A stretch of 64,000 nucleotides of DNA from Sedimentibacter saalensis (GCF_007830175.1 NZ_VLKH01000002.1:1-64000); one strand, 5' to 3'. Numbered from the stretch's first letter, positions 33,681 through 44,814 are shown. Numbers and translations are program-made. Notes: generated by a model not told the origin, from the sequence alone.

Positions 33681-35774
33681 ATGGAAGAAAGAGTATTTAA
33701 ATACATGCTTGCCGGAAGAGAATTAAAAGTTACTGTTGGCAAAATAGCAGAGCTTACAAATGGTAACTGTATTGTACAATATGGCGACACAGTCATAATG
33801 GCCAATGTGGCAGCATCAAAAGAGCCTAGACAAGGCATAGATTTTTTCCCGCTGAGTGTGGATTATGAGGAAAAACTTTACTCCGTAGGAAAAATTCCTG
33901 GAGGATTCATTAAAAGAGAAGGAAGACCGGGGGAAAAGGCAATTCTTACATCTCGTTTGATTGACAGACCTTTGAGACCGTTGTTCCCTAAAGGATACAG
34001 AAATGACGTATCTGTTACAGTAACAGTGTTATCAGTTGATCAGGATTGTTCTCCTGAGATTGCCGGCATGATAGGTTCATCAATTGCATTGTCAATTTCA
34101 GACGTGCCATTTGAAGGACCAACTGGTGCAGTTAACGTAGGACTCATTAACAACGAGTTTATAGTTAACCCAAACAGCAAAGAAAGAGAAGCAACTGTTT
34201 TAAATCTTACTGTAGCAGGAACAAAAGACGCTATAATGATGGTTGAAGCCGGTGCAAATGAAATCAAAGAATCTGTTATGCTTGATGCCATAATGTTTGC
34301 TCATGAAGAAATAAAGAAAATTTGTGATTTCATAAGCGAAATTCAAAATGAAGTGGGCAAATTAAAATCAGACTACGTTAAATTCGTTGCTGATGCAAAC
34401 ATAGAACAGGAAATAAGAGAATATGCTGCTCCTATTATTAATGAAGCAATAATTGTTGAAGATAAGCTTGAAAGACAAGAAAAAATAGACAATTTCAAAT
34501 CAGCGGCAAAAGAAATATTCCTTGAAAAATATCCGGAAAATGCAGCTGACATAGATGATTCTCTTTACAAAATCGTAAAAGAAAAAGTAAGAGAAAACAT
34601 ACTTGTGAGAGGCATAAGACCTGATAACAGAACAATAGACGAAATAAGAAAAATTACATGTGAAGTTGGCTTGTTGCCAAGAACTCACGGTTCAGGACTT
34701 TTCACAAGAGGTCAGACTCAGGTTCTTACAGTTGCAACACTGGGTGTTTCCAGCGATGAACAGACTTTAGACGGAATTTCCGAAGAAACTTCTAAACGTT
34801 ACATGCACCACTACAATTTCCCTTCATACTCAGTAGGTGAAACTAAACCTTCAAGAGGACCTGGAAGAAGAGAAATAGGTCACGGCGCATTGGCTGAAAG
34901 AGCATTGGAACCTGTTATTCCAAGTGTTGATGTATTCCCTTACACTATAAGACTTGTTTCAGAAGTTTTAAGCTCAAACGGTTCAACTTCTCAGGCAAGT
35001 GTGTGCGGCAGCACAATGTCTTTAATGGATGCCGGTGTTCCTATTAAAGCTCCTGTAGCAGGTGTTGCAATGGGATTGATAAAAGAAGGCGACGATGTGG
35101 CTGTTCTTACTGATATTCAGGGAATGGAAGACTTTTTGGGAGACATGGACTTCAAGGTTGCCGGAACTGCTGAAGGAATAACTGCAATTCAAATGGATAT
35201 GAAAGTTCATGGAATTGACAAATTGATTCTTACCCAGGCACTTGAAAAAGCACATAAAGGAAGACTATTCATTCTTGACAAAATGCTTGCATGCATTGAC
35301 AAACCTAGAGAAGAAGTTAGCAAGTACGCTCCTAAGATAATCAAGATGACAATTAAACCTGACAAGATAAGAGACGTTATTGGTGCAGGCGGAAAAGTAA
35401 TCAACAAGATTATTGAAGAAACTGGAGTTAAAATTGATATTGAAGACGACGGTTCTGTATTAATAGCAGCAGAAAATGTTGAAAGTGCTTACAAAGCTAA
35501 GAAAATAATCGAAGGCATCGTAAAAGAAATCGAAGTCGGAGAAATTATACTTGGTAAAGTTGTAAGATTGGCAACATTCGGAGCTTTCGTAGAACTTACT
35601 GACAACAAAGACGGACTTCTTCACATATCACAGATTTCCGACAAGAGAGTTGCAAAAGTTGAAGATGTTCTGAATGTGGGAGATGAAATTCTTGTAAAAG
35701 TAATTGAAATTGACCAACAAGGAAAAATCAAACTTTCAAGAAAAGATGCTCTGAAAGAAACTGAAAATAACTAA
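33681..35774 (+). CDS. pnp: Polyribonucleotide nucleotidyltransferase (PNPase)
   Basis: 697 residues. Two RNase PH domains (about 10-140 and 310-455; motifs [20 protein letters not shown] split over residues 54-73, and [15 protein letters not shown] near 433), an alpha-helical linker, a KH domain ([15 protein letters not shown] near 570) and a C-terminal S1 domain ([15 protein letters not shown]). It degrades RNA 3'-5' with phosphate and works with RNase Y, encoded at 45416. AAAGGAGG precedes the ATG. The upstream hairpin array is in position to influence its mRNA. Confidence 0.97.
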   Translation: MEERVFKYMLAGRELKVTVGKIAELTNGNCIVQYGDTVIMANVAASKEPRQGIDFFPLSVDYEEKLYSVGKIPGGFIKREGRPGEKAILTSRLIDRPLRPLFPKGYRNDVSVTVTVLSVDQDCSPEIAGMIGSSIALSISDVPFEGPTGAVNVGLINNEFIVNPNSKEREATVLNLTVAGTKDAIMMVEAGANEIKESVMLDAIMFAHEEIKKICDFISEIQNEVGKLKSDYVKFVADANIEQEIREYAAPIINEAIIVEDKLERQEKIDNFKSAAKEIFLEKYPENAADIDDSLYKIVKEKVRENILVRGIRPDNRTIDEIRKITCEVGLLPRTHGSGLFTRGQTQVLTVATLGVSSDEQTLDGISEETSKRYMHHYNFPSYSVGETKPSRGPGRREIGHGALAERALEPVIPSVDVFPYTIRLVSEVLSSNGSTSQASVCGSTMSLMDAGVPIKAPVAGVAMGLIKEGDDVAVLTDIQGMEDFLGDMDFKVAGTAEGITAIQMDMKVHGIDKLILTQALEKAHKGRLFILDKMLACIDKPREEVSKYAPKIIKMTIKPDKIRDVIGAGGKVINKIIEETGVKIDIEDDGSVLIAAENVESAYKAKKIIEGIVKEIEVGEIILGKVVRLATFGAFVELTDNKDGLLHISQISDKRVAKVEDVLNVGDEILVKVIEIDQQGKIKLSRKDALKETENN

Positions 35775-35785
35775 CAACTATAAGA

Positions 35786-35826
35786 TAACAATATCATGAC
35801 AAAGGTCATTGATTTTGTTATTTTTT
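35786..35826 (+). terminator. pnp terminator
   Basis: TAACAA-T-ATCATGAC pairs with GTCATTGAT-TTTGTTA, then TTTTTT. It ends the superoperon. Confidence 0.8.
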
Positions 35827-36042
35827 ATTTTATATAATTTTACGCTTCTTTACCAGTAATTAAGTTGCTGCAGAAGTTCTTTTATTTCAGTTAATCTAAT
35901 ACATTGTGAACATGGATCTCATTACACATAAAACAGTTGTATTTTTTGCAAAAATTTGATAATATACGAATGTAGTAAAATATTTATTTGGCAAATCATA
36001 AATAGACCCTTTTTATAATACATTATTATAAGGGGGATTTTT

Positions 36043-36201
36043 ATGAGATTTTTTTTAAATAACATAGCGTTTATCAGAAGAATTATAGTAATAGTTCTTA
36101 TGGCAGCAATTATTGTGCTTCTATTGGCTACAAGGTGCAGCAACTCTAGGATGAGATTTTTAAGCGAGGTTTATGCTTATGAGCTTTTAGAATGCAAATG
36201 A
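36043..36201 (+). CDS. 52-aa single-pass membrane protein
   Basis: AGGGGGA lies eight bases before the ATG. The product has a basic start (MRFFLNNIAFIRR), one hydrophobic helix (IIVIVLMAAIIVLLLA, about residues 14-29) and a short tail with two Cys (RCSNSRMRFLSEVYAYELLECK in two halves). The layout resembles a signal anchor. I recognise no family. It ends 18 bases before the M16 peptidase, so the two may be co-transcribed. The interval 35827-36042 upstream is AT-rich without other genes. Confidence 0.5.
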   Translation: MRFFLNNIAFIRRIIVIVLMAAIIVLLLATRCSNSRMRFLSEVYAYELLECK

Positions 36202-36219
36202 TAAAATATTGGAGGAAAT

Positions 36220-37500
36220 ATGATTAAGAAACACACTTTGGATAACGGCATCAGAATTGTGATGGAAAAAATAGATTATGTAAAATCTGCATCCATTGGA
36301 ATTTGGGTTAATGTGGGTTCAAACAATGAAAATGAAGAAACAAACGGATTGTCTCATTTCATTGAACACATGCTTTTCAAGGGAACAGAAAACAGAAAGG
36401 CAAATGAAATTGCAGAAGATATTGACAACCTCGGGGGTCAGCTCAATGCTTTCACAAGCAAAGAATGCACATGCTTTTACGTTAAGGTGCTTGATGAAAA
36501 TATAAAAGATGCTGTAGACATACTTTCTGACATGTTTTTCAACTCCTTGTTCCAGCAGGAAGAAATAGACAAGGAAATATCAGTTGTAATAGAAGAAATT
36601 AAAATGTATGAAGATTCTCCGGAGGACGTTGTACACGATAAGCTTACAGAGTTGATTTTTAAAAACAGCCCTATGGCTTACAACATTCTTGGTACAGAAG
36701 AAAATTTAAAAACATTCACAACTAAAAAAGTTGTGGAATACATGAAAAAGAACTACACACCTTACAACACTGTTATTGCAGTGGCAGGAAGCTTTGACGA
36801 ACAAGAATTCGTGCGGATGATCAACGAGAAATTCAAGGACTGGCACAATGACAACATTAAGCATGTTGATCCGGAAGCAGAATACAAAAGAAGCGTTGTG
36901 GGTGTCAACAAGGATTTAGAACAACTGCACATGTGTATAGGAAACAAGACAATCGGAAGACACCATAAAAATTACTATCCTCTTCTGGTGCTGAACAACC
37001 TTTTCGGCGGGACAATGAGTTCAAGAATATTCCAGGAAGTAAGAGAAAAAAAGGGGCTTGTGTATTCAATTTATTCCTTTGTATCTAATTATTCCAACAC
37101 AGGAATTTTCAGCATTTATGCTGGAATGTCCTACAATCAGGCAGAAGATGCTTTGAGGACAATTTTAAAAGAAATGATAAGCATTAAAAATGGAAACATC
37201 TCTGATGAGGAGTTCAATAGGGCAAAACAGCAGATTAAAGGAAACTACATACTGGGCCTTGAAAGTACTTCCAGCCGTATGTCATCCATAGGGCGAAGAG
37301 AGCTTTTATACAATGAAATACAATATCCTGAAGAAGTGATTGAAAGTATCAACAACGTTAAAAAGAAAGATGTTTTAAATGTTGCAGCAGAGTTGTTCGA
37401 CATTGATAGTTTAAGCATAACATTTACAGGAAATCTGAACAAAAACAAAGACATTGAAGATAAAATAAATAAAGTGCTTGGAGAAAAATATGAAGATTAA
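36220..37500 (+). CDS. M16 family zinc peptidase (MlpA/YmxG-like)
   Basis: 426 residues. The inverted zinc motif [10 protein letters not shown] (HxxEH) is near residue 47, with the distal Glu in the conserved helix near 120-130 ([17 protein letters not shown]). The C-terminal M16 half has [21 protein letters not shown]. Bacillus homologues sit in the same place between pnp and dut/ymxH. It probably degrades peptides in the cytoplasm. It overlaps dut by 11 bases. Confidence 0.92.
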   Translation: MIKKHTLDNGIRIVMEKIDYVKSASIGIWVNVGSNNENEETNGLSHFIEHMLFKGTENRKANEIAEDIDNLGGQLNAFTSKECTCFYVKVLDENIKDAVDILSDMFFNSLFQQEEIDKEISVVIEEIKMYEDSPEDVVHDKLTELIFKNSPMAYNILGTEENLKTFTTKKVVEYMKKNYTPYNTVIAVAGSFDEQEFVRMINEKFKDWHNDNIKHVDPEAEYKRSVVGVNKDLEQLHMCIGNKTIGRHHKNYYPLLVLNNLFGGTMSSRIFQEVREKKGLVYSIYSFVSNYSNTGIFSIYAGMSYNQAEDALRTILKEMISIKNGNISDEEFNRAKQQIKGNYILGLESTSSRMSSIGRRELLYNEIQYPEEVIESINNVKKKDVLNVAAELFDIDSLSITFTGNLNKNKDIEDKINKVLGEKYED

Positions 37501-37921
37501 AATTGTAAAAAACAATCCGTTCAAATTGCCGGAATATGAAACCAAAGGTTCAGCAGGAGTTGACCTGCAGGCGAATGTTGAAAGCCCTGTTGTTTTGAAG
37601 CCAATGGAAAGACATCTTGTGCCCACTGGACTGTTCATTGAAATACCAGAAGGCTATGAAGCACAAGTGAGAGCAAGAAGCGGTCTTGCAATAAAACACG
37701 GCATAAGCCTTGTTAATGGAATAGGCACAATTGATTCCGACTACCGCGGAGAAATAAAGGTTATTTTAATAAATCTTGGAGAAAAAGACTTCACCATCAA
37801 TTCAGGAGACAGAATTGCTCAGATGGTATTTATCAAACATGAACAGGCAGATTTTGAACTGGTTGAAGAATTAAATGAAACCGAAAGAGGAGCAGGCGGT
37901 TTCGGCCACACAGGGGTATAA
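37490..37921 (+). CDS. dut: dUTP diphosphatase
   Basis: 143 residues starting at ATG 37490 with TTGGAG ten bases upstream, inside the end of the M16 gene. All five trimeric dUTPase motifs are visible: [43 protein letters not shown] and [11 protein letters not shown]. It removes dUTP and supplies dUMP. Confidence 0.95.
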   Translation: MKIKIVKNNPFKLPEYETKGSAGVDLQANVESPVVLKPMERHLVPTGLFIEIPEGYEAQVRARSGLAIKHGISLVNGIGTIDSDYRGEIKVILINLGEKDFTINSGDRIAQMVFIKHEQADFELVEELNETERGAGGFGHTGV

Positions 37922-37940
37922 TTGTAAAAGGGGGGATATT

Positions 37941-38174
37941 GTGAAGCTCAGCGAACTTTACAGCAAGGAAATAATAAACGTGGACACAGGAGAAAATTTG
38001 GGGATTTTTGGTGACTGTGACTTGGTTATTGAAGAAAAAACAGGAGAGATAATCAGTTTTATTTCCGGAAATTCATCACATTTCGGATTTTTTAAGGAAC
38101 CGAAAAGAAAAGAAATATTGTGGAAAAATATAAAAAAAATCGGCAGTGACATGATAATCATTGAAAACGAATAG
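37941..38174 (+). CDS. ymxH: YlmC/YmxH family PRC-barrel protein
   Basis: 77 residues started at GTG 37941 after AAGGGGGG; the longer frame from 37875 overlaps dut and lacks support. VKLSELYSKEIINVDTGENLG, a CDLVIEEKTGEI strand pair and WKNIKKIGSDMIII give the PRC-barrel pattern. Family members are linked with sporulation in Bacillus and Clostridium; function is not defined. It lies between dut and tepA as in many spore formers. Confidence 0.85.
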   Translation: MKLSELYSKEIINVDTGENLGIFGDCDLVIEEKTGEIISFISGNSSHFGFFKEPKRKEILWKNIKKIGSDMIIIENE

Positions 38175-38215
38175 AAATTTATGATGCGGTGAATAAAATA
38201 TGCAAAACTTCAAAG

Positions 38216-38250
38216 AATAATCAGGATATCAAAAACCTGATTATTTTTTT
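38216..38250 (+). terminator. Terminator between ymxH and tepA
   Basis: AATAATCAGG and CCTGATTATT with an ATATCAAAAA loop, followed by TTTTT. The T run abuts the tepA ribosome site, so it may attenuate tepA. Confidence 0.75.
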
Positions 38251-38259
38251 GGAGGTAAT

Positions 38260-39174
38260 ATGGAAAACAAGAATATGCAAGTTAATAATAAAGTGGCACT
38301 AAATAATTTGGACTTAAGCATGAAAACAAATATTTCCGGCAACAATCAAAACGAAAGACAAAGTTCAGGACAAAACTCAAACAACATTAATAAAAACTCA
38401 AACAACAGGTACGAAGACAACACAAATCAGGACGGCAGAACCAACATAAACAACAATCAAGAGCCTGCAAATCCATTTTTGTTCAGCTCAAGCAACAACA
38501 AAAATGATTCTAATTCTGATGAGCAGCTTGAAAATGTAAAAGAAGTGGGAAGCGTAACAGATATAAATCCTGTGAAGGATATTTGTTTTATAAGCATCAT
38601 AGGAGAAATTGAAGGACACAATTCACTTCCTCCACAGAGCAAGACAACAAAGTACGAGCACATAATACCTATGATAATCGGTGCTGAAATGGACCCTCAG
38701 ATAAAGGGAGTTTTATTGCTTATAAACACCATAGGAGGCGATGTGGAGGCTGGTCTTGCCATATCAGAGCTTATTGCAAGCATTACTAAACCAACAGTAT
38801 CACTTGTTCTTGGGGGAGGGCACAGCATTGGAACAGCTCTTGCTGTATCAGCAAGATATTCTCTTATTGCACCAACAGGAACTATGACAATACATCCCAT
38901 ACGCACAAATGGCTTTGTAATAGGTGTTCCTCAAACCTTCAGATATTTTCAGAAGATGCAGGAAAGAATCACTAACTTCATTGTTTCTAATTCAAGGGTA
39001 AACAGGGAAGCTCTTCTTAAGTACATGTATGACACGGATGAAATAGCTAATGATGTGGGAACAGTATTAAATGCTGATGAAGTTGTTGACATAGGGCTCA
39101 TTGATGAGATAGGTGGATTCAGCAGCGCCATGACTATCCTAAGAGATTTAATCGACAAAAATAGCAACTCATGA
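38260..39174 (+). CDS. tepA: TepA-type ClpP-fold protease
   Basis: 304 residues. Residues 1-85 are Asn/Gln/Ser-rich low complexity with many AAC/AAT codons. The ClpP/SppA-like domain follows, with ISIIGEIEGH, LLINTIGGDVEAGLAISELI, the Ser-containing GGGHSIGTALAV near residue 190 and IHPIRTNG. TepA was described as a translocation-enhancing peptidase in Bacillus and is common next to ftsK in spore formers. The disordered N-terminus is longer than I expect for the family. Confidence 0.9.
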   Translation: MENKNMQVNNKVALNNLDLSMKTNISGNNQNERQSSGQNSNNINKNSNNRYEDNTNQDGRTNINNNQEPANPFLFSSSNNKNDSNSDEQLENVKEVGSVTDINPVKDICFISIIGEIEGHNSLPPQSKTTKYEHIIPMIIGAEMDPQIKGVLLLINTIGGDVEAGLAISELIASITKPTVSLVLGGGHSIGTALAVSARYSLIAPTGTMTIHPIRTNGFVIGVPQTFRYFQKMQERITNFIVSNSRVNREALLKYMYDTDEIANDVGTVLNADEVVDIGLIDEIGGFSSAMTILRDLIDKNSNS

Positions 39175-39261
39175 TGATTTTGAGAGTCAAATAATCATTG
39201 CGGATTAACGTTGTAATATGATATAATTAAATTTAGAAAAAACAGGGGGACGCTGTATCAA

Positions 39262-41691
39262 ATGGCTAAGTCACAAACTGAAAATAAAACAAAAGCAACT
39301 GTAAGAAAAAAAAGTACAAGCACAAAGTCATTGAAAAATGACAATGTTGAATTGCTTAAAAAAGAAATAATGGGGATTTTTATTGTAGCTTTTGCTGTGT
39401 TTTTAATAGTTGTAACATCCAAGGAAAACCAGACGGGCATTGTAGGAAAGACAATAAACTTATTTACCCATTCTGTTTTTGGCAAGGGTTCGGAAGTTCT
39501 TCCGTATTTTATTTTGACAATAGGAATAATGCGTTTATTGAATATTATAGTATTTAATGACAGCAACCAGGTTGTTGCTGTACTTGGATTTTTTACATGC
39601 TACATCATGTATTCAGCTCTTTCCAACAGCAGTATTTACAGTCTGCTCACAGGAACAAGCACTTTTAATGAAATAATGAAATCATCCATAGAAAACGGGA
39701 TAAACAATCAAGGCGGCGGCCTCATTGGAAACCTGCTCACTTTTATTTTTGTTAAGCTGGTGGGAAAAAACGGAACATATATAATTCTTGGAGCGCTTTT
39801 ATTCTCATTTTTCATACTTCTGACAAACCAGAGCTTAATTGGAATTTTTAAGCTATTAATTGGATATGTACAGAAATTTGTGAGAGCTATATACAATTTC
39901 TTGTTTACGGAAACAGAAGATTCACAAAAGAAAGCTCAATTAAAACAGGAAAAAAAGACAAAAGAACTTGAGGAACAGGAAAACATAAAAATTTACGATT
40001 ATTTAAACCCGTCTTCTGATAGTAAGAAAGCAGAAATTACTCAACTTAAGCTTGATGACTATAAAAAAGATGAAGCAAAATTATTGCAGGAAGCTCAGCA
40101 AGTCAGAAAGACAGAAACAAAAGAACCGGTAATTCATGACATGCATGACAACATAGCAGCAGTTGAAGATAAAAGTCAGGAAAGAACCGAAGATAAGAAG
40201 AGTAAGGAAAAATTCGAAGCAAAAGAAATTACTGACGACATCATAAACATTGCAGGAGTAAAGGCAGACAAATATAAACTTCCTCCAACATCTCTTCTAG
40301 ATCCTATTCCACAGCAGGCAAAAGGGGATAAGGAAGATTTGAAGAAGGACGGAGAAAAACTTATTGAAACGCTGAACAATTTCAATATTCCGTGCAATAT
40401 CACCCAAATAAACAAAGGTCCTACAATAACAAGATATGAGATTCAACCGGCACCGGGAATAAAGGTAAGCCGAATCACAGGGCTTTCAAATGACATAGCT
40501 CTTGCCCTTGCAACTTCAGAAATACGTATGGAAGCACCCATACCGGGTAAAGCTGCCATAGGAATTGAAGTACCAAACAGGAACAAGACCAGCGTTTATT
40601 TAAGAAGCCTTATAGAGTCAAAAGAATACAAAGCAGTTTCTTCAAACATTCCTTTTGCTCTTGGAAAAGACATTGCCGGGAAAAATATTATTGCCAGCAT
40701 TGACAAGATGCCTCACCTTTTAATAGCAGGAGCAACAGGCTCAGGCAAGAGCGTGTGCATCAACTCGCTCATAATGAGCATTTTGTTCAAGGGTAAGCCT
40801 GATGAAGTTAAACTTATACTTGTAGATCCAAAGGTAGTTGAACTGAGCGTCTATAACGGACTGCCTCATTTATTGATACCTGTTGTCACGGATCCAAGAA
40901 AAGCTGCCAATGCTCTTAACTGGGCGGTTTCAGAAATGACAAACCGCTACAAGGTTTTTGCAGCTAACAGCGTAAGAGACATTCAAACCTACAATGAAAA
41001 GATGCTTAGGGAAAACGGCGAAAAAATGCCGCAGATTGTAATAATAATAGATGAACTCGCAGATCTCATGATGGTTGCTTCCACTGAGGTTGAGGAATAC
41101 ATCACAAGAATTGCCCAGCTTGCAAGAGCCTGCGGCATACATCTTGTAATTGCAACTCAAAGACCTTCTGTCGACGTTATAACCGGTGTTATAAAGGCTA
41201 ACATACCATCAAGAATAGCATTTGCTGTTTCATCCCACATAGACTCAAGAACTATACTTGATACGGGAGGGGCAGAAAAGCTTCTTGGCAAGGGAGACAT
41301 GCTTTACCATCCAATGGGGCTTCCAAAGCCTGTTCGTATTCAAGGAACATTTATATCAGATGATGAGATTAAAAGAGTTGTGGAAAGCATAAAGGAACAG
41401 CAGATAGAAATAAAAACAGGCAAACAAAACGAAATAATAGAAGAAATTGAAAAAGCACAGGTACAAGACGAAGATGCTGACGAATTCCTGGAACAGGCAA
41501 TTGAAATGGTTGTTCAGGACGGCCAGGCTTCAGCTTCATACATTCAAAGAAAGTTTAAGGTTGGTTATTCTAGAGCAGCTAGAATCATAGACCAGCTTGA
41601 AGAAAGAGGCATTGTGGGCGGGCACGAAGGAAGCAAGCCACGTAAGGTACTTATAACAAAAGAAGAATTAGACGAAATGAGAGGAAATTAA
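39262..41691 (+). CDS. ftsK: FtsK/SpoIIIE DNA translocase
   Basis: 809 residues. Four membrane helices (about 35-200), a charged linker, then the motor domain with Walker A GATGSGKSV near residue 490, Walker B VIIIDELADLMM near 595 and ATQRPSVDVITG. The C-terminal gamma winged helix (ASYIQRKFKVGYSRAARIID) reads polar DNA sequences. It pumps chromosome ends through the division or sporulation septum. Start at ATG 39262 is not preceded by a textbook site (CAGGGGGACG, 13 bases). The stop overlaps the rimO ATG. Confidence 0.95.
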   Translation: MAKSQTENKTKATVRKKSTSTKSLKNDNVELLKKEIMGIFIVAFAVFLIVVTSKENQTGIVGKTINLFTHSVFGKGSEVLPYFILTIGIMRLLNIIVFNDSNQVVAVLGFFTCYIMYSALSNSSIYSLLTGTSTFNEIMKSSIENGINNQGGGLIGNLLTFIFVKLVGKNGTYIILGALLFSFFILLTNQSLIGIFKLLIGYVQKFVRAIYNFLFTETEDSQKKAQLKQEKKTKELEEQENIKIYDYLNPSSDSKKAEITQLKLDDYKKDEAKLLQEAQQVRKTETKEPVIHDMHDNIAAVEDKSQERTEDKKSKEKFEAKEITDDIINIAGVKADKYKLPPTSLLDPIPQQAKGDKEDLKKDGEKLIETLNNFNIPCNITQINKGPTITRYEIQPAPGIKVSRITGLSNDIALALATSEIRMEAPIPGKAAIGIEVPNRNKTSVYLRSLIESKEYKAVSSNIPFALGKDIAGKNIIASIDKMPHLLIAGATGSGKSVCINSLIMSILFKGKPDEVKLILVDPKVVELSVYNGLPHLLIPVVTDPRKAANALNWAVSEMTNRYKVFAANSVRDIQTYNEKMLRENGEKMPQIVIIIDELADLMMVASTEVEEYITRIAQLARACGIHLVIATQRPSVDVITGVIKANIPSRIAFAVSSHIDSRTILDTGGAEKLLGKGDMLYHPMGLPKPVRIQGTFISDDEIKRVVESIKEQQIEIKTGKQNEIIEEIEKAQVQDEDADEFLEQAIEMVVQDGQASASYIQRKFKVGYSRAARIIDQLEERGIVGGHEGSKPRKVLITKEELDEMRGN

Positions 41692-43028
41692 TGAAGAAAA
41701 TTTACATGCATTCCCTGGGATGCTCAAAGAATCTAGTGGATTCAGAAAACATGCTGGGTATATTAACAAAAAAAGGATACAAAGTTACAGACTATGCTGA
41801 CAAGGCAGATTACATCATAATAAACACATGCTCGTTCATAAACGACGCTCAGCAGGAGTCTGTAAATGCAATCATATCAGCAGCAGACATAAAAAACAAT
41901 GTGAACAAGAAAGCAAAAATAGTTGTTACAGGCTGTCTTTCACAAAGATTTGGTGAAGAGCTTGCCAAGGAAATTCCTGAAGTAGATGTTATAATAGGAA
42001 CAAGCGGATTTGAAAAAATCGATGAATACATCCATGAATATGAAAAGAAAAAAGAGCTGGTTGTCGACACTAAAATACAGCTTGACATCGATATGGATCT
42101 TCCCAGAAACCCTTTGACTTCAAAGTGGTACGCTTATTTAAAAATTGCCGAAGGTTGCTCCAACAACTGCACTTACTGCGTAATACCGCAGCTTAGAGGC
42201 CCTTACAAGAGCCGTAAAATAGAAAGCATAGTTGAAGAAGCAAAATCACTTGCTAAAAACGGCGCAAAAGAAATAATTATTATCGCTCAGGATACAAGCA
42301 AGTATGGACTTGACGTTTACAATGAAAGAAAGCTTCACGAAGTCATACAAAAAGTATCGGAAATAGAAGAAGTTCAATGGATAAGAGTGCATTATCTCTA
42401 TCCGGAAGATATTTACGATGAACTGATTGATGAATTTAAAAACAATCCAAAGCTTCTTAAATATTTTGACATACCAATGCAGCACATAAACGACAGAATA
42501 TTAAAAAGAATGAACCGTAACACAAGCAGTAAAGAGATTAAGGGTTTAATTGAAAAAATTAGAAAAGAAGTTGAAGGCGCTGTAATCAGAACTTCTCTCA
42601 TAACAGGCTTCCCTGGTGAAACTGAAGAAGAACATGAAGAACTGAAACAGTTTTTACAGGAGTACAAGCTTGACAGAGTAGGAATATTCAAGTATTCAAG
42701 AGAAGAAAACACTCCTGCATACAGACTTCCGGATCAGATTGATGAAGAAGTTATGGAACAAAGACACAATGAACTCATGGAGCTTCAGCTTGGAATATCC
42801 TACGAAAACAGCCTTTCAAAAATCGGCAGAACATACGATGTTCTCATTGAAGAAAAAGATGTTGAGAACATATATGTGGGAAGAACATACATGGATTCCA
42901 TAGAAATTGACGGCTGTGTATATGTAACATCTGATGAAGAACTTGTTATAGGCAATATTTACAAAGTCAATATAAATGATGCCTTAGAATATGATTTGAT
43001 AGGAGATGTGGTTGATGGATTGGTTTAA
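41691..43028 (+). CDS. rimO: Ribosomal protein S12 methylthiotransferase RimO
   Basis: 445 residues. The UPF0004 domain binds the auxiliary cluster (HSLGCSKNLVDSE, INTCSFI, VTGCLSQRF). The radical SAM motif CSNNCTYCVIPQ is near residue 156. YFDIPMQHINDRILKRMNR and the C-terminal TRAM domain are RimO-like. LGCSKNLVDSE distinguishes RimO from MiaB. It methylthiolates Asp88 of S12. It overlaps ftsK by one base. Confidence 0.95.
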   Translation: MKKIYMHSLGCSKNLVDSENMLGILTKKGYKVTDYADKADYIIINTCSFINDAQQESVNAIISAADIKNNVNKKAKIVVTGCLSQRFGEELAKEIPEVDVIIGTSGFEKIDEYIHEYEKKKELVVDTKIQLDIDMDLPRNPLTSKWYAYLKIAEGCSNNCTYCVIPQLRGPYKSRKIESIVEEAKSLAKNGAKEIIIIAQDTSKYGLDVYNERKLHEVIQKVSEIEEVQWIRVHYLYPEDIYDELIDEFKNNPKLLKYFDIPMQHINDRILKRMNRNTSSKEIKGLIEKIRKEVEGAVIRTSLITGFPGETEEEHEELKQFLQEYKLDRVGIFKYSREENTPAYRLPDQIDEEVMEQRHNELMELQLGISYENSLSKIGRTYDVLIEEKDVENIYVGRTYMDSIEIDGCVYVTSDEELVIGNIYKVNINDALEYDLIGDVVDGLV

Positions 43029-43569
43029 AAAAATGAATTTGCCAAACAAGCTTACAGTTCTCAGAGTTTTGGCAATACCACTGTTTTTATTTTTTCTTTA
43101 TGTTACAAAGGGAGTGTTCCGCTTTTTGCCTCTTTTAATCTTCATAGCTGCTGCAGTAACAGATGCAATTGACGGATACATTGCAAGAAGAGATAATTTA
43201 GTAACTGATTTCGGTAAGTTCATGGATCCTTTGGCAGATAAGCTTCTGACGGCTTCAGCATTTATTGCGTTTGTTGAAATGGGATACATGAGCGCTTGGG
43301 TTGTTGTGCTTATAATTTCCAGGGAGTTTCTTGTTTCAGGCTTCAGAACCCTGGCTGCTTCCAAGGGAGTTACAATAGCTGCAAATCCATGGGGCAAGAT
43401 TAAGACTGTTTTCCAGATGATTTTGATTGTTGTGGTTTTATTTAACTACACAGGATATTTTGCATTTACAAACGGCTGGGTTAATCCATTAGTTGCTGTA
43501 GTTGTTCTTTTGACAGTAACTTCAGGTGCAACTTATATTTATGAAAATATGAATGTAATTAAGGCTTAA
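43015..43569 (+). CDS. pgsA: CDP-diacylglycerol-glycerol-3-phosphate 3-phosphatidyltransferase
   Basis: 184 residues from the ATG at 43015, with AGGAG nine bases upstream; it overlaps the end of rimO. The CDP-alcohol phosphotransferase signature DG(x2)AR(x8)G(x3)D(x3)D is seen as DAIDGYIARRDNLVTDFGKF followed by MDPLADKLL. Four to five membrane helices are present. It makes phosphatidylglycerol phosphate from the product of CdsA. The order rimO-pgsA-recA-rny is typical. Confidence 0.95.
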   Translation: MDWFKKMNLPNKLTVLRVLAIPLFLFFLYVTKGVFRFLPLLIFIAAAVTDAIDGYIARRDNLVTDFGKFMDPLADKLLTASAFIAFVEMGYMSAWVVVLIISREFLVSGFRTLAASKGVTIAANPWGKIKTVFQMILIVVVLFNYTGYFAFTNGWVNPLVAVVVLLTVTSGATYIYENMNVIKA

Positions 43570-43575
43570 AGCCAG

Positions 43576-43600
43576 AAACGCCTCTATTGAGGCGTTTTTG
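43576..43600 (+). terminator. pgsA terminator
   Basis: AAACGCCTC and GAGGCGTTT with a TATT loop, followed by TTGATT. Confidence 0.85.
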
Positions 43601-43678
43601 ATTAAAAATTGTTTTTGTTTTATTTTAAATATCTTAATACCATAACGTTTAAAATTATATAACTTACATAAGTTTTAG

Positions 43679-43707
43679 TTGACAAGGCAAAGAAATATAT
43701 ATATAAT
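43679..43707 (+). promoter_or_regulatory. recA promoter (consensus)
   Basis: TTGACA, exactly 17 bp, TATAAT. Both hexamers are perfect. Confidence 0.9.
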
Positions 43708-43713
43708 TAAAGA

Positions 43714-43725
43714 GAACAAATGTTC
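43714..43725 (+). promoter_or_regulatory. LexA operator of recA
   Basis: GAACAAATGTTC fits the Gram-positive LexA box GAAC-N4-GTTC. It sits at the expected transcription start, seven bases after the -10, where LexA would block RNA polymerase. Confidence 0.88.
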
Positions 43726-43742
43726 TAAGAAGGAGTCGTGAA

Positions 43743-44774
43743 ATGGAAAAAGATAAGGCCCTTGAGCTGGCAATTGCTCAAATAGAAAAACAATTTGGAA
43801 AAGGTTCTATAATGAAGCTTGGAGAAAATGCCAAATTGAATATAGAATCCATACCAACAGGTGCGCTGCCTCTTGACATTGCAACTGGAATCGGCGGAGT
43901 ACCTAAAGGAAGAATCATTGAAATATTTGGACCTGAGTCGTCTGGTAAGACAACAGTGGCATTACATATAGTAGCTGAATCACAAAAAAGGGGTGGCATA
44001 GCAGCATTCATAGATGCAGAACATGCCCTTGATCCTGGATATGCCAAAAAACTTGGAGTTTCTATTGAAGATTTAATTATATCCCAGCCGGACACAGGAG
44101 AGCAAGGACTTGAAATTGCAGAGGCTTTAGTAAGAAGCGGTGCTGTGGATGTAATAGTTGTTGACTCTGTTGCAGCTCTTGTTCCTAAAGCTGAAATCGA
44201 CGGAGACATGGGAGATTCTCATGTTGGTCTGCAGGCAAGACTTATGTCACAGGCTCTTCGAAAGCTGGCCGGAGCCATAAGCAAATCTAATACAGTTGCC
44301 ATATTTATAAATCAGCTCCGTGAAAAGGTGGGCATAATGTTTGGAAATCCTGAAGTAACAACCGGCGGACGAGCTCTTAAATTTTACTCATCAATGAGGC
44401 TTGATGTAAGAAGAATCGAATCATTGAAAAAAGGCGATGAAGTATATGGAAACAGAACAAGAGTAAAAGTAGTGAAAAATAAGGTTGCTCCTCCATTCAA
44501 ACAGGCTGAATTTGACATTATATACGGCAAAGGAATATCAAAGGAAGGCTGCATTCTTGACATGGCTGTGGAAGCCAATGTTGTTAACAAAGCAGGGGCA
44601 TGGTATTCCTACGAAAGCAACAGGATAGGTCAGGGCAGGGAAAACTCAAAGGAATTTTTGCTGGCTAACCCTGAGCTCATGGAAGAAATAGAAAAGAAAG
44701 TAAGAGAAAAGTTTGAAATGGGAGACATTAATTTAAGCTCCGACGATACTGAAAAAAATGATTTAGATGATTAA
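43743..44774 (+). CDS. recA: Recombinase A
   Basis: 343 residues. Walker [10 protein letters not shown] is near residue 63-71, Walker [16 protein letters not shown] near 140, and the loop regions [18 protein letters not shown] and [20 protein letters not shown] are complete. It catalyses strand exchange and activates LexA cleavage. It is monocistronic with an SOS-type promoter and works with DprA (9532) in recombination of taken-up DNA. Confidence 0.98.
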   Translation: MEKDKALELAIAQIEKQFGKGSIMKLGENAKLNIESIPTGALPLDIATGIGGVPKGRIIEIFGPESSGKTTVALHIVAESQKRGGIAAFIDAEHALDPGYAKKLGVSIEDLIISQPDTGEQGLEIAEALVRSGAVDVIVVDSVAALVPKAEIDGDMGDSHVGLQARLMSQALRKLAGAISKSNTVAIFINQLREKVGIMFGNPEVTTGGRALKFYSSMRLDVRRIESLKKGDEVYGNRTRVKVVKNKVAPPFKQAEFDIIYGKGISKEGCILDMAVEANVVNKAGAWYSYESNRIGQGRENSKEFLLANPELMEEIEKKVREKFEMGDINLSSDDTEKNDLDD

Positions 44775-44814
44775 TAGGCACTCACATGCCTTAGACTGTG
44801 ACATACTCGGACGC

